Below are positions 8,817-17,439 of a DNA stretch of 64,000 nucleotides, piece after piece. Below the pieces are notes generated by a model that was given only the letters and a program-made list of their open reading frames with translations, ran no database searches and was not told where the DNA came from. The stretch spans positions 1,116,001-1,180,000 of the forward strand of contig NZ_CP039250.1 of assembly GCF_004795895.1 (NCBI RefSeq). The letters run 5' to 3'. How positions within the stretch are numbered: the first letter of the stretch is position 1; each line of letters starts with the position of its first letter. The translations under genes and the position numbers were made by a program. Source of the DNA: Sphingopyxis sp. PAMC25046. GTDB lineage: Bacteria; Pseudomonadota; Alphaproteobacteria; Sphingomonadales; Sphingomonadaceae.

Positions 8817-9563
8817 ATGGCATTGGCGCTTGTCCTTGCCGCCGCAGCGACACCGATCCTGTCCTGTCCAGGCGGCACCGTCGAAACCACCTGCACCGCG
8901 GCGGAGGTGAACGCGAAGATCGCGGTGACTCGCGCCCGCCTCGCCAATATCGCGCAGCGGTGCCTCTATGATTTCGGCGGCAGATGCACCGTCGAGGCGA
9001 GCGGGCGGATCAACACCGCGGACCGCAGCGCGACCTTGTCATGGCAAAAAATGTTGCTCGCCCCGCGCGACGGCGCCCAAACGCGGATGCTCGTGCTCGT
9101 TGCGCAGGACAAGGCGGGCAAGGCGTCGCTCGCGGGTTTCGCCGAAAGCTCGGGATCGATCGGCACGCCCGATCTCGTCGTCGATAACGACCAACGTCGG
9201 CTCGTCCATGTCGGCGGCACTCTGGCAGGGAGCGGGGGCGGCAATGCCGACGCGCTCTTCATGAGCGATGCCGCCGCACCAAAATGGCGGCGCGTGGATC
9301 TGTCCGACTGGTCCGAACAGGGCGGCAAGCTGCTCCCGACGGGCTATTGGCTGCGCGGCCCGGCCGAGTTCGCGTTCGCCGAGATGGCCGCGTCCGCCCC
9401 CGTCGCGCGCGACGGCGATGGCGAATGCTGCCCGCGCGGCGGCAACGCGATGTTCGACCTCGACATCCAGGACGACCGGCTGGTGTTGACGCGCTTGCGC
9501 TTCCAGCCCATGCAGCCCTTGGGGCGCGACATAGAGGTCACCGCCGGGACATTGGAAGACTGA
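8817..9563 (+). CDS. Exported hypothetical protein, possible lipoprotein
   Basis: This 248-residue protein starts with a short hydrophobic leader ending ATPILSC; the Cys at residue 17 could be a lipidation site (I-L-S-C is a weak lipobox) or the start of a disulfide-rich mature protein. Several other Cys occur (CTAAE, CLYDFGGRC, ECC), which fits a periplasmic oxidised protein. No family is recognised. It is 119 bases after rarA and 14 bases before a YjbR-like gene. Confidence 0.6.
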   Translation: MALALVLAAAATPILSCPGGTVETTCTAAEVNAKIAVTRARLANIAQRCLYDFGGRCTVEASGRINTADRSATLSWQKMLLAPRDGAQTRMLVLVAQDKAGKASLAGFAESSGSIGTPDLVVDNDQRRLVHVGGTLAGSGGGNADALFMSDAAAPKWRRVDLSDWSEQGGKLLPTGYWLRGPAEFAFAEMAASAPVARDGDGECCPRGGNAMFDLDIQDDRLVLTRLRFQPMQPLGRDIEVTAGTLED

Positions 9564-9577
9564 GCTGCACCGGCAAG

Positions 9578-9931
9578 ATGGCGCTGAAATTCGACAGCTG
9601 GGACGATGTGGTCGCGTTCGCTTGCGCGCTTCCCGATGTCGAGATGCTTTCCTTCTATGGCACTCCCTGTCCCAAGCTCAACGGCAAGGCGCTCGCTTCG
9701 CCCGGGCGCGAGCCCGGCAGCTTTGCGGTCATGTGCAAGCCCGACGAAAAGGAAATCCTGCTTGAAACCGATCCCGATACCTTCTGGCAGACCCCGCATT
9801 ACCAAGGGTGGCACGCGCTGCTCGTCCGTTTCGGATCGGACGACCCCGAACGCGTCGCCGATGTCCTCTGTCGTGCCTGGTGGGATCGCGCGAAAAAGGC
9901 GCAGCGGCAGGCGTTTGGCGATCGTCCCTGA
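9578..9931 (+). CDS. MmcQ/YjbR family DNA-binding-fold protein
   Basis: From the ATG at 9578 the product is 117 residues. Visible YjbR features are an N-terminal helix ending in ALPDVE, and the block KPDEKEILLETDPDTFWQTPHYQGW with the conserved W-x4-HY-x-GW pattern. MmcQ/YjbR proteins are small CyaY-like folds of uncertain role, often annotated as DNA-binding. A longer in-frame extension upstream overlaps the preceding gene and is unlikely. Its last 17 bases overlap the proposed start of the serine hydrolase. Confidence 0.8.
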   Translation: MALKFDSWDDVVAFACALPDVEMLSFYGTPCPKLNGKALASPGREPGSFAVMCKPDEKEILLETDPDTFWQTPHYQGWHALLVRFGSDDPERVADVLCRAWWDRAKKAQRQAFGDRP

Positions 9932-11312
9932 CCTGTTGCGCCTGTTCGGGGCTGCGCTCCTTGCGGGTGCGGCGCCCGCGGCGGCGCAGGCGCCGAAGCC
10001 CGATGCCGAACTGGCTCGCGCCTGGGCGGCGGGCTATCGCGCCGCCTTTACCTGCTCGTCGCTGTGGAACGGTGCCGGAAAGTCGCTCGCGGCGATCGAG
10101 CGCGACGAACTCACCAACATCTATCCCGAGATCGAGGCCGACGTTCGCTCGCTCAGGGCCGAGGTCGACGAGGAAACGAAACGCGTCAGCGTGCGCTATC
10201 GCGACGACATGCCGCCGCGCATCGCCCAATGGCGCGGGCGCGAAGGATGTGTCACGCTGCCGATCGGCGCGGAGTCCCGGCCGGCGGGCCAGCCGGTCGA
10301 ACGGCGCCCCGATCTCGATGCCCAGCCCTGGCCGATGGGCGACGCGGGCGCGCGCTGGCCGGCTTCCAAGGGGCAGACGAAGTTCGAGCAAGCGACGGCA
10401 GATATGGCGCGCTTCGGCGGCCGCACCAGTTCGATTTTGATCGTCAAGAACGGCCGCATCGCGCTTGAGCGCTATTGGGGCGGCCACGATATTCACACCG
10501 CGCAGCGCACTTTCTCGGTCGCCAAGTCGATGGCCGCGACGCTGATCGGGCACGCGGTATTGAAGGGTCGGATCGACGTGACGAAGCCTGCCATGATCGC
10601 CGAATGGACGTCCCCCGGCGACCCGCGCGCCGCGATCACCACCGAACAACTGATGCGCATGGCGAGCGGCCTCACCAGCGACACCGCGGGCAACCGCACC
10701 GACGCCATCTATATGGGCGGCGCATCGGTGCGCCAGTGGACGACGCAATGGCCGCTGCTCAATCCGCCGAATACGCATTATCGTTATGCCAACAACGATA
10801 CGTTGCTCGCGACGCTGTCGCTGAAGGCTGCGCTCGAAAAGGCGGGGACGCCGCTCGATCCCGCCGCCTTCTTCGACCGGCTCGGCATGACGCGCACCTT
10901 CGCCGAGCATGACAAGGATGGTAATTATATCCTGTCGAGCCAGGTGTGGACCAGCGCGCGCGACCTCGCGCGGCTCGGCATGCTCTATCAGAATGATGGA
11001 GTGTGGCAGGGGGAACGCCTTCTTCCCGAAGGCTGGCGGCGCTTCGTCACGACGCCCAGCGGTCCGCAGCCCGACCGGGATTTCGGCTATGGCGCCGGTT
11101 TCTGGCTGCTCGACAAGTCGGAAGGCATCCCCGCCGACGCCTTCGGCGGTTTTGGAAACCGCGGCCAATATCTGATCGTCATCCCGTCGCGCGCGCTCGT
11201 GATCGTTCGTCAGGGCTATGATGATGGCAAGACCCGGCTTGACATCGCGAAGCTCGTCGCGGCGGTCGTCGCCGACGACGATAATGACCGCCGCTATTCG
11301 AAGGGCGGGTAG
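9915..11312 (+). CDS. Exported serine hydrolase, beta-lactamase class C family
   Basis: The mature enzyme has the class C signature: SxxK as SVAKS, YxN as YAN in HYRYANND, and a C-terminal GGFGNRG block in the place of the KTG/HxG motif. No ATG is available at the true 5' end. TTG at 9915 gives MAIVPDLLRLFGAALLAG, an ideal signal peptide ending in AAAQA, and is the best start (465 residues); TTG at 9936 is the alternative. The N-terminal 110 residues before the catalytic domain are unusual. The substrate is unknown: penicillin-binding-like esterase or D-peptidase activity is more likely than true beta-lactamase. Confidence 0.8.
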   Translation: MAIVPDLLRLFGAALLAGAAPAAAQAPKPDAELARAWAAGYRAAFTCSSLWNGAGKSLAAIERDELTNIYPEIEADVRSLRAEVDEETKRVSVRYRDDMPPRIAQWRGREGCVTLPIGAESRPAGQPVERRPDLDAQPWPMGDAGARWPASKGQTKFEQATADMARFGGRTSSILIVKNGRIALERYWGGHDIHTAQRTFSVAKSMAATLIGHAVLKGRIDVTKPAMIAEWTSPGDPRAAITTEQLMRMASGLTSDTAGNRTDAIYMGGASVRQWTTQWPLLNPPNTHYRYANNDTLLATLSLKAALEKAGTPLDPAAFFDRLGMTRTFAEHDKDGNYILSSQVWTSARDLARLGMLYQNDGVWQGERLLPEGWRRFVTTPSGPQPDRDFGYGAGFWLLDKSEGIPADAFGGFGNRGQYLIVIPSRALVIVRQGYDDGKTRLDIAKLVAAVVADDDNDRRYSKGG

Positions 11313-11710
11313 CGTTCGAAGGCGGGCAGGTCACCCAGCTTCTCCATCCAGCCGATGCGCTCGGCGGTCTGGATCTGCGCCTGTGCCGGGATCTGGTCGG
11401 GATCGTCCAGCGTCGCGCTTTGCACGTCGATCTGTCCCGGAAAAATCGCCTCGTTGGTATAGAAGAGCCCGGTGCCGCAATTGCCGCAGAAATGACGGCG
11501 GCCATGCTCCGACGACGCATAGATTTTCGCGGTTCCGCTGATCTCGATCTCGTCGTTTCCGACGAGCGCCCAGCCGACGAGCGGTGCGCCCGAATGACGG
11601 CGGCAATCGCTGCAATGGCACAGCGCATGATGCTGCACCGCGGTGCTCATCGAATAGCGGATTTGGCCGCAATGGCACTGGCCGCTGGCACGGGGGGCTT
11701 GGTCGGTCAT
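11294..11710 (-). CDS. GFA-family (glutathione-dependent formaldehyde-activating-like) zinc protein
   Basis: The 138-residue protein contains the GFA zinc motifs CHCGQIRY, CHCSDCRRHSGAP and FCGNCGT, which together hold two zinc ions. Family members include formaldehyde/glutathione adduct enzymes, but most are uncharacterised. The ATG at 11710 follows a strong TAAGGAGA ribosome site. Its 3' end overlaps the convergent serine hydrolase by 19 bases. Confidence 0.88.
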   Translation of the reverse strand: MTDQAPRASGQCHCGQIRYSMSTAVQHHALCHCSDCRRHSGAPLVGWALVGNDEIEISGTAKIYASSEHGRRHFCGNCGTGLFYTNEAIFPGQIDVQSATLDDPDQIPAQAQIQTAERIGWMEKLGDLPAFERYPPFE

Positions 11711-11894
11711 CTCTCTCTCCTTATGGAATCGATGGGAACATATCATAAACATATTTGCCTCGGCAATGACGCGAGAGGTAAGCATTAGCGTGATGTTAAC
11801 CACAAGCTCCTAAGCCGCGGAGACACGGATTTTGGGGAATTTCCATGGATCGGAGCGAACCGGCCAAGCAGGCGCCGAGCCGAGGAACGGCACG

Positions 11895-12905
11895 ATGAAG
11901 CTCGTCATCCAGATTCCCTGCCTGAACGAGGCCGAAGATCTTCCCGCTACCCTTGCCGCCTTGCCCCGCAAGATCGACGGCATCGACGCGATCGAAATCC
12001 TCGTCATCGACGACGGCAGCACCGACAATACGGCGCAGGTCGCCCGCATGTGGGGCGTGCATCATGTCGTGCGCCACCGCACCAACCGCGGTCTCGCCGC
12101 GGCGTTCCGTTCGGGTATCGATGCCGCGCTCGCGGCGGGCGCCGACATCATCGTCAACACCGACGCCGACGGTCAATATGTCGGCGAGGATATTGCCCGG
12201 ATCGTCGCGCCGATCCTCGACGGGCGCGCCGATATCGTCGTTGGCGACCGCGGCGTCGCCGACAATGCGCATTTCGGCCCGGTCAAGCGTCGGCTGCAGG
12301 AACTGGGCAGCCGGGTGGTCCAGCGTCTCGCCAATGTGCAGGTCTCCGACGCGGTCAGCGGCTTTCGCGCGATCAGCCGCGAGGCGGCGCAGCGCATCAA
12401 CATCACGACCGAGTTCAGCTATACGACGGACATGCTGATCCAGGCCGGCCGCAAGCGGCTTTCGATCCTGAGCGTGCCGATCCGTACCAACGCCACGCTG
12501 CGCCCCTCGCGCCTGTTCAAATCGATCCCGCGCTTCATCGTCAACACCGGCATCACGATGGCGCGCGCCTACACGACCTACAACCCGCTGCGCGCCTTCG
12601 TCGGCCTCGGGTCGGCCATCGCTTTCGTCGGCGTCGTGCCGATCGTCCGTTTCCTGATCTTTTTCTTGCAGGGCGGCGGCGATGGCCATGTCCAGTCGCT
12701 CGTCATCGGCGGGGCGCTGCTCGTGCTCGGCGCGATGGTCGCGGTGATGGGCCTCCTCGCCGACCTGATCGCCGCGAACCGCAAGTTGATCGAGGCGGGT
12801 CTCGTCCGTCTGCACAAGATCGAGGCGCATCTGGACGCTGCGAACGGCGGCGCTGCCGATGCGGTGCCCGGCGAGGCGCGCACCACGCGTCGGGCCGAAC
12901 GCTAA
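11895..12905 (+). CDS. GT2-family glycosyltransferase, polyprenyl-phosphate type
   Basis: The 336-residue protein has a GT-A fold (IQIPCLNEAEDLPATLAALP, VIDDGSTDNT, DADGQY as the DxD site, and the VSGFRAISREAA acceptor loop) like dolichol/undecaprenyl-phosphate mannosyl- or glucosyltransferases. Two hydrophobic C-terminal segments (about residues 240-260 and 275-298) anchor it. It would charge a polyprenyl phosphate with one sugar for use by the GT-C enzyme encoded two bases downstream. The ATG at 11895 follows CGAGGAACGG; an earlier in-frame ATG at 11832 is poorly placed. Confidence 0.85.
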   Translation: MKLVIQIPCLNEAEDLPATLAALPRKIDGIDAIEILVIDDGSTDNTAQVARMWGVHHVVRHRTNRGLAAAFRSGIDAALAAGADIIVNTDADGQYVGEDIARIVAPILDGRADIVVGDRGVADNAHFGPVKRRLQELGSRVVQRLANVQVSDAVSGFRAISREAAQRINITTEFSYTTDMLIQAGRKRLSILSVPIRTNATLRPSRLFKSIPRFIVNTGITMARAYTTYNPLRAFVGLGSAIAFVGVVPIVRFLIFFLQGGGDGHVQSLVIGGALLVLGAMVAVMGLLADLIAANRKLIEAGLVRLHKIEAHLDAANGGAADAVPGEARTTRRAER

Positions 12906-12907
12906 CC

Positions 12908-14575
12908 ATGGCAGCGGCGGCCGATCGGCGAGGTTTCGCGGCGAGACTGCCTCGCCCGACCGCCGCGCAGCTATTATATGCGATGCTGGCCCTCGTGCTG
13001 CTGCTCCAGGTCGAACTCGTTTTTTCCAAAAGCGTGAACTGGGACGAATTTTTCCATTTCAGCCAGATTCACCAGCATCTGCTCGGGCGTCCGGCGCCGT
13101 GGCTGCAGGCGCCCTTTGTCGCGCTGTTCTTTTGGGTGCCCGCGCTGCCCGGCGACAATATCGACCATATCCAGCTTATCCGCCTTCTGATCCTTCCGTT
13201 CGAAATCGTCACGATCGCCGCGATCGCGGGAATGGCGCGCCGTTTCGCCGACCGCGAAACGGCGCTGCTGTGCAGCCTTATATATATGACCGGCGGCTAT
13301 GTGTTCCTGCACGCCTTCGCGCTGCGCGCCGACATGATCGCGGCGGCGCTGCTGATGGCGGCGCTGTGGCTGATCCTCTGCCGTCCGCTGCGTGGCAGGA
13401 ACATCGCCTTGATCCTTTTGCTTGTCGGACTGGCCTTCGTTTCGACGATCAAGGCAGTGCTTTATGCGCCCGCCTTTCTGGGCGTCCTGCTGTTCCGGCT
13501 GGAGCGGCCGAGCCACCGCCGGGCGCTCGCGAGCACAGCTATTCTGGTCGTTCTGGCAGGCCTGGCGCTGCTTTGGCTGGCCCCGCATCTGCCGGCGACC
13601 GGGCTTGTCGGCGCTTTGCGCGACATCGGCGATCTGGGCCGCGCTTCGATCGACCGCATGTTTTCGGGCGGCGTCTTTCCCCAAGGGGTTTGGCTCGCGC
13701 TGCAGATCGTCTTCGCCCCGCTGCTGTCGGTCGCAATCTTCGCGGCGATCCTTCATGCCTGCTGGCCGGGTCGCGAGTGGATGGAGCGCATCCTCTTTCT
13801 CTCGCTTCTCGCGCCGCTGGCGACGGTGGTGATCTATCGCAACGCCTTTCCCTATCATTTCGCCTTCATCCTGCCCCCTGCCGCAGTCGCCATCGCGCCA
13901 GTGGTGGGCTGGCTTCGGCGGCGCTACGGGGTGGTCACGGTTTCGTTTCTTCCGCTCGCGGGCTCGCTATTGTTGTCCTTGGGCCAGGACCGGGACGTGC
14001 TGTCCCGTCAGCGGGCGATCCAGACCGGCATCCAGACGATATTTCCCGTGCCCGTCGCCTACATCGACAACAGCGGGATGGCGGGAAATTTTCCGCGTGC
14101 GGTCAATCACTTCGCCAGCGGATGGGCGCTGGATAATTATTACCGGTCAGGCGAACCGATTTTCAGCGATGCGCTGGAGGCCGAGCCGGTCCCGATGCTT
14201 CTGGCCAATAATGTGGTTCTGCGGGGCATTTTCTACGACACAAATTTCGACAGCCACCTTCACCCGGCAGACGACAAGATCCTGCGCGAGAATTATATTC
14301 CGCATTGGGGACGGGTGTTCGTTGCCGGCAAAGCTATTCGACCGGGCGATGCCGAGCTCGTCATTCATGTCGGAGTGCCCGGCATCTACACGGTCGAAGG
14401 CGGGCCCGTAGCGATTGACGGGCATCGCCATGCCGTCGGAAATCTTGTCCGCCTGTCGCGCGGGAAGCATGTGATCGGCGGCGGCCGGACCTCGGCCGCG
14501 GTCCTCCGCTGGGGCGATCATCTGGGCCGGCCGGCTTTCGCTTGGCCGGAGGGATTGATGTATTCCGTCTATTAG
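12908..14575 (+). CDS. GT-C-fold integral membrane glycosyltransferase (GT39/ArnT-like)
   Basis: This is a 555-residue polytopic membrane protein with about ten hydrophobic segments in the first 400 residues, then a roughly 150-residue soluble C-terminal domain. After the first helix comes SVNWDEFFHF, an acidic pair at the position of the catalytic Asp/Glu in GT39/PMT-type enzymes, which use polyprenyl-phosphate sugars. It begins two bases after the GT2 gene, which probably supplies that donor. The acceptor (lipid A, protein or glycan) is unknown. Confidence 0.7.
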   Translation: MAAAADRRGFAARLPRPTAAQLLYAMLALVLLLQVELVFSKSVNWDEFFHFSQIHQHLLGRPAPWLQAPFVALFFWVPALPGDNIDHIQLIRLLILPFEIVTIAAIAGMARRFADRETALLCSLIYMTGGYVFLHAFALRADMIAAALLMAALWLILCRPLRGRNIALILLLVGLAFVSTIKAVLYAPAFLGVLLFRLERPSHRRALASTAILVVLAGLALLWLAPHLPATGLVGALRDIGDLGRASIDRMFSGGVFPQGVWLALQIVFAPLLSVAIFAAILHACWPGREWMERILFLSLLAPLATVVIYRNAFPYHFAFILPPAAVAIAPVVGWLRRRYGVVTVSFLPLAGSLLLSLGQDRDVLSRQRAIQTGIQTIFPVPVAYIDNSGMAGNFPRAVNHFASGWALDNYYRSGEPIFSDALEAEPVPMLLANNVVLRGIFYDTNFDSHLHPADDKILRENYIPHWGRVFVAGKAIRPGDAELVIHVGVPGIYTVEGGPVAIDGHRHAVGNLVRLSRGKHVIGGGRTSAAVLRWGDHLGRPAFAWPEGLMYSVY

Positions 14576-14708
14576 GCGCCAAAGAACCTTGGCAGTTTCG
14601 ACGCGCTGCGGCGGCATTTAGTAAACGTCAATATTTTCGATTTATTTACCATAGACGAGATTTGATGATCACCCGGACCCGCATGTCCTCTGACGGCAAA
14701 GTGCAGCT
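14576..14708 (+). other. AT-rich gap inside the glycan cluster, likely promoter region
   Basis: This 133-base gap is clearly more AT-rich than its surroundings (around 14615-14670) and separates the GT2/GT-C pair from the flippase-like/methyltransferase/GT4 trio. No single promoter stands out, but it is the natural place for a second start of transcription. Confidence 0.35.
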
Positions 14709-15656
14709 ATGACCGCTATTCCCCTGTCGCAGAGACTGGACGAATGCTTGGTGTCGCTATTTGACAGGCTTGCGGTGCTTGCGCGGTCGCGCCGCCGCTG
14801 GCGGGTTCCCCTGTTGCTGGTCGCCGGGGGGCTTTTCTTCGCGGGCACATATTGGGCTTTCAGCACGCTTCCGATTTCGCCGACCCAACTGCGTGTGACG
14901 CCGCTCCTGATCCTCGCCGGTCTGATTCTTCCGTCCCTGGTTTATGGCGGGATAGGGCTGTGGCTGCTCGCCCGAAGCGCAGGCCTCTCGATGCCGGTCG
15001 GCAGGGCGACCGGGATTTCGGCCTATGCCTATCTTGCCGAGATGCTCCCGCTGCCCGGGGGAGCCGTGGTTCGCGCGGGCGCATTGATCCAGGCGGGGTC
15101 CGCCCCGCGGCGTAGTTCGGCGCTCGTCATCTTTACCGCTATCCTATGGATATCGCTCGCCATGTTCGCCGCCGGGCTGACATTGCTGCCCGTTTCGGCC
15201 CGGTTCGCGATGCCGCTGCTGTCGATCGGGGGTCTCGTCGGCGGCGCGATATTTCTATGGTTATGGTCGATCGCCGGCGCTGCGATCGCATTGCAAACGC
15301 TGGCGCATCGCATAGCCGGCATTCTTCTTACCGCGCTGCGCCTGACGTTCGCTTTTGCGGCCTTGCACATGCCGATCGGTGTTTTGCAGGCATTTCCTTT
15401 CGTTCTTGCCATATTGCTCGGCTCGGCCTCTTCGGTGGCTCCGGCTGGGTTGGGGATAAGCGAATCCCTCGCAGCGCTTGCCGCGACCGCAAGCGACTAT
15501 CCGGCGGGAATCGCATTTCTGGCCGTCGGCATCGACCGCCTTTTTTGTATCGGCGGATGCGCCGTTCTCGCGCTCGGCTCCGAAATTGGCACGTCCCTGC
15601 GATCGGCAGGAACGCGCGGCGTTGTGGCGCAGGAAAGGGAGGACAATGAACGCTGA
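14709..15656 (+). CDS. Lysylphosphatidylglycerol-synthase-like/flippase-like membrane protein
   Basis: The 315-residue protein has about eight membrane segments and the conserved blocks EMLPLPGGAVVRAGAL (residues 114-129) and SSVAPAGLGISESL, which match the UPF0104/LPG_synthase_TM family (the transmembrane half of MprF and the C-terminus of AglD). Members are thought to move lipids or lipid-linked sugars across the membrane. It overlaps the next gene by 11 bases, so it is part of an operon with the methyltransferase and GT4 genes. Confidence 0.75.
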   Translation: MTAIPLSQRLDECLVSLFDRLAVLARSRRRWRVPLLLVAGGLFFAGTYWAFSTLPISPTQLRVTPLLILAGLILPSLVYGGIGLWLLARSAGLSMPVGRATGISAYAYLAEMLPLPGGAVVRAGALIQAGSAPRRSSALVIFTAILWISLAMFAAGLTLLPVSARFAMPLLSIGGLVGGAIFLWLWSIAGAAIALQTLAHRIAGILLTALRLTFAFAALHMPIGVLQAFPFVLAILLGSASSVAPAGLGISESLAALAATASDYPAGIAFLAVGIDRLFCIGGCAVLALGSEIGTSLRSAGTRGVVAQEREDNER

Positions 15657-16341
15657 CGACCAAAAAGCGCTCGATCCCGGCGTCGCGCTTCACAGCGGCG
15701 ATTATGTCGAGCGCTACAACGCCAAACCCTTACACCGGGTGCGCAACCTCGTCCGTCGAATGGCAGTCGCCGAGGATGCGAAGGTAGCCGATTTCGCTTG
15801 CGGCAACGGTATGTTGCTCCATGCGCTCGGCGGCAAATATCGCACCTATGACGGGGTCGATTTTTCCCCTGACTTCATCGCCTCGGCGAATGCGTGGGCT
15901 GAGCGCGAAGGCTGTAGCAACTACCGCTTTCACTGCTGTGATATCCGCGACTTTTGTGGCCGTCTTCCCGGGCATTTCGACGTGGCGGCGACGCTCGATT
16001 TTTCCGAGCATGTCGACGACGCGCTCGCTATCGAAATATATACGGCCATCCGCCGCTCGTTGCGGCCGGGCGGCCGCCTCTACCTGCATACCCCCAATCT
16101 CGATTTCTTCATGGAACGCGCCAAGCAGATCGGCATCATTCCGCAGTTTCCGGAACATATAGCGGTCCGCAACGGCAACCAGACAGCCGCGCTATTGGTT
16201 GCGGCCGGCTTCGACCGCGCGGCGATCGATGTCCAGACCATTGCCCATTATAATATCCTCAAGCTCGTGCATCCGCTTTCCGCTATGCCCGGCCTCGGCG
16301 GATGGTTTGCGGCAAGGCTCTGGATCGCGGCAACCGCCTGA
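15646..16341 (+). CDS. Class I SAM-dependent methyltransferase
   Basis: The 231-residue protein shows the SAM-binding motif I VADFACGNGMLLHAL (residues 47-61), with Gly-Asn-Gly, an acidic residue after strand 2 (GVDFSP), and DFSEHVDD as motif II. The closing block LRPGGRLYLHTPNLDFF is typical of methyltransferases of small molecules and sugar lipids. The ATG at 15646 follows AAAGGGAGGA and lies within the end of the flippase-like gene. The substrate is probably a product of this cluster, but that is inference. Confidence 0.82.
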   Translation: MNADDQKALDPGVALHSGDYVERYNAKPLHRVRNLVRRMAVAEDAKVADFACGNGMLLHALGGKYRTYDGVDFSPDFIASANAWAEREGCSNYRFHCCDIRDFCGRLPGHFDVAATLDFSEHVDDALAIEIYTAIRRSLRPGGRLYLHTPNLDFFMERAKQIGIIPQFPEHIAVRNGNQTAALLVAAGFDRAAIDVQTIAHYNILKLVHPLSAMPGLGGWFAARLWIAATA

Positions 16342-16349
16342 TTGTGCAT

Positions 16350-17423
16350 ATGACGGAGAGCTCCATTCTCTTCCTCACCCGTAAATGGCCTCCCGCAGTG
16401 GGAGGCATGGAAACCTATTCCGTAAAGCTGACGCAGGCTCTCGTCCGTTGTTCCGACGCGCCCGTGCAAGTGATGGCGTTGCCCGGGCGTCGTAACGGAT
16501 TGCCTCCAACCGCGATCAGACTGCTGGCATTCGGCTTCATTTCTGCCTTGCGCCTTTTGCTCCGGCACCGCCCGCCCGCCATTCTGCACATCGGCGATCT
16601 CGCATTATGGCCGCTGGGACTGTTCGCGCAGCTGCGGTCCTGGCGGACGCAAGTCGTGATTTCCGTGCACGGCACCGACGTAGCCTATCCCCGGCGCAGG
16701 GGGTTCGGGCCGCGCGCCTATGGATATTATCTGCGGACCGGCTCCCGTTTGATGCGACGGGCCGGGGTCATTGCGAATTCGGACGCGACGCGCGACGTCG
16801 CTGCGGAAACGGGGTGGCGGACAAAGCGGGTCGTCCCGCTTGCGACCGATTTCGCGGGCCCGCCACCGACAGGCGAATGCGACCCTTATATCCTGTTCGC
16901 CGGCCGGCTGGTCGAACGAAAGGGATGCGCGTGGTTCGTTCGGAATGTCCTTCCCGTCCTGCCGTCGCATATTCGGTTGAAGGTTGCCGGCACGGGCTGG
17001 GACGAGAGCGAATGGCAGGTATTCGACGATCCGCGTGTCGATTTTCTGGGCAGCCTTGATGGCGAGGCGCTTGTCGAGGCCTATCGGCGCGCTTGTTGCG
17101 TCGTAGTCCCGAATATAGAACCCGTATCGGGGGAATATGAAGGCTTCGGCTTGGTCGCGACCGAGGCAGCAGCAGCGGGCGGTGTGGTCGTGGCGTCGCG
17201 GACGGGCGGCTTGGTGCAGGCCGTTGAAGATGGCATCACCGGCATACTCGTCACCGCGGGCGACGCATCCCGGTGGCAGACGGCGATTCACGGGATCGTG
17301 TCGTGGACTCCTGGGGAAAGACGGGCCTTCCTTCTGAGGTCGATGGAATTCTGCCGGAGCCATTACAGCTGGGACCGCGTTGCGCGCGAAACGCTGCGGG
17401 CCTACGGTGATCGACTATCCTAG
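16350..17423 (+). CDS. GT4-family glycosyltransferase
   Basis: The 357-residue GT-B enzyme starts ILFLTRKWPPAVGGMETYSV, the donor-loop pattern of GT4 enzymes, and has the nucleotide-sugar site YILFAGRLVERKG and the EX7E-like region EYEGFGLVATEAAAAGG. It follows the methyltransferase by 8 bases; an alternative GTG start at 16344 is possible. It converges with ptsP, 16 bases away, and no terminator is evident between them. Confidence 0.82.
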   Translation: MTESSILFLTRKWPPAVGGMETYSVKLTQALVRCSDAPVQVMALPGRRNGLPPTAIRLLAFGFISALRLLLRHRPPAILHIGDLALWPLGLFAQLRSWRTQVVISVHGTDVAYPRRRGFGPRAYGYYLRTGSRLMRRAGVIANSDATRDVAAETGWRTKRVVPLATDFAGPPPTGECDPYILFAGRLVERKGCAWFVRNVLPVLPSHIRLKVAGTGWDESEWQVFDDPRVDFLGSLDGEALVEAYRRACCVVVPNIEPVSGEYEGFGLVATEAAAAGGVVVASRTGGLVQAVEDGITGILVTAGDASRWQTAIHGIVSWTPGERRAFLLRSMEFCRSHYSWDRVARETLRAYGDRLS

Positions 17424-17439
17424 CCGGGAGGCTACTCTA

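Noticed and set aside
9606..9914. An N-terminal extension of the serine hydrolase to an ATG at 9606
   Set aside because: That part lies in the YjbR-like gene in another frame and would bury the signal peptide. The TTG starts at 9915 or 9936 fit better.
9915..11312. A true class C beta-lactamase (resistance gene)
   Set aside because: The KTG triad is not conserved as such and the N-terminal part is atypical; a general serine hydrolase/esterase is safer.
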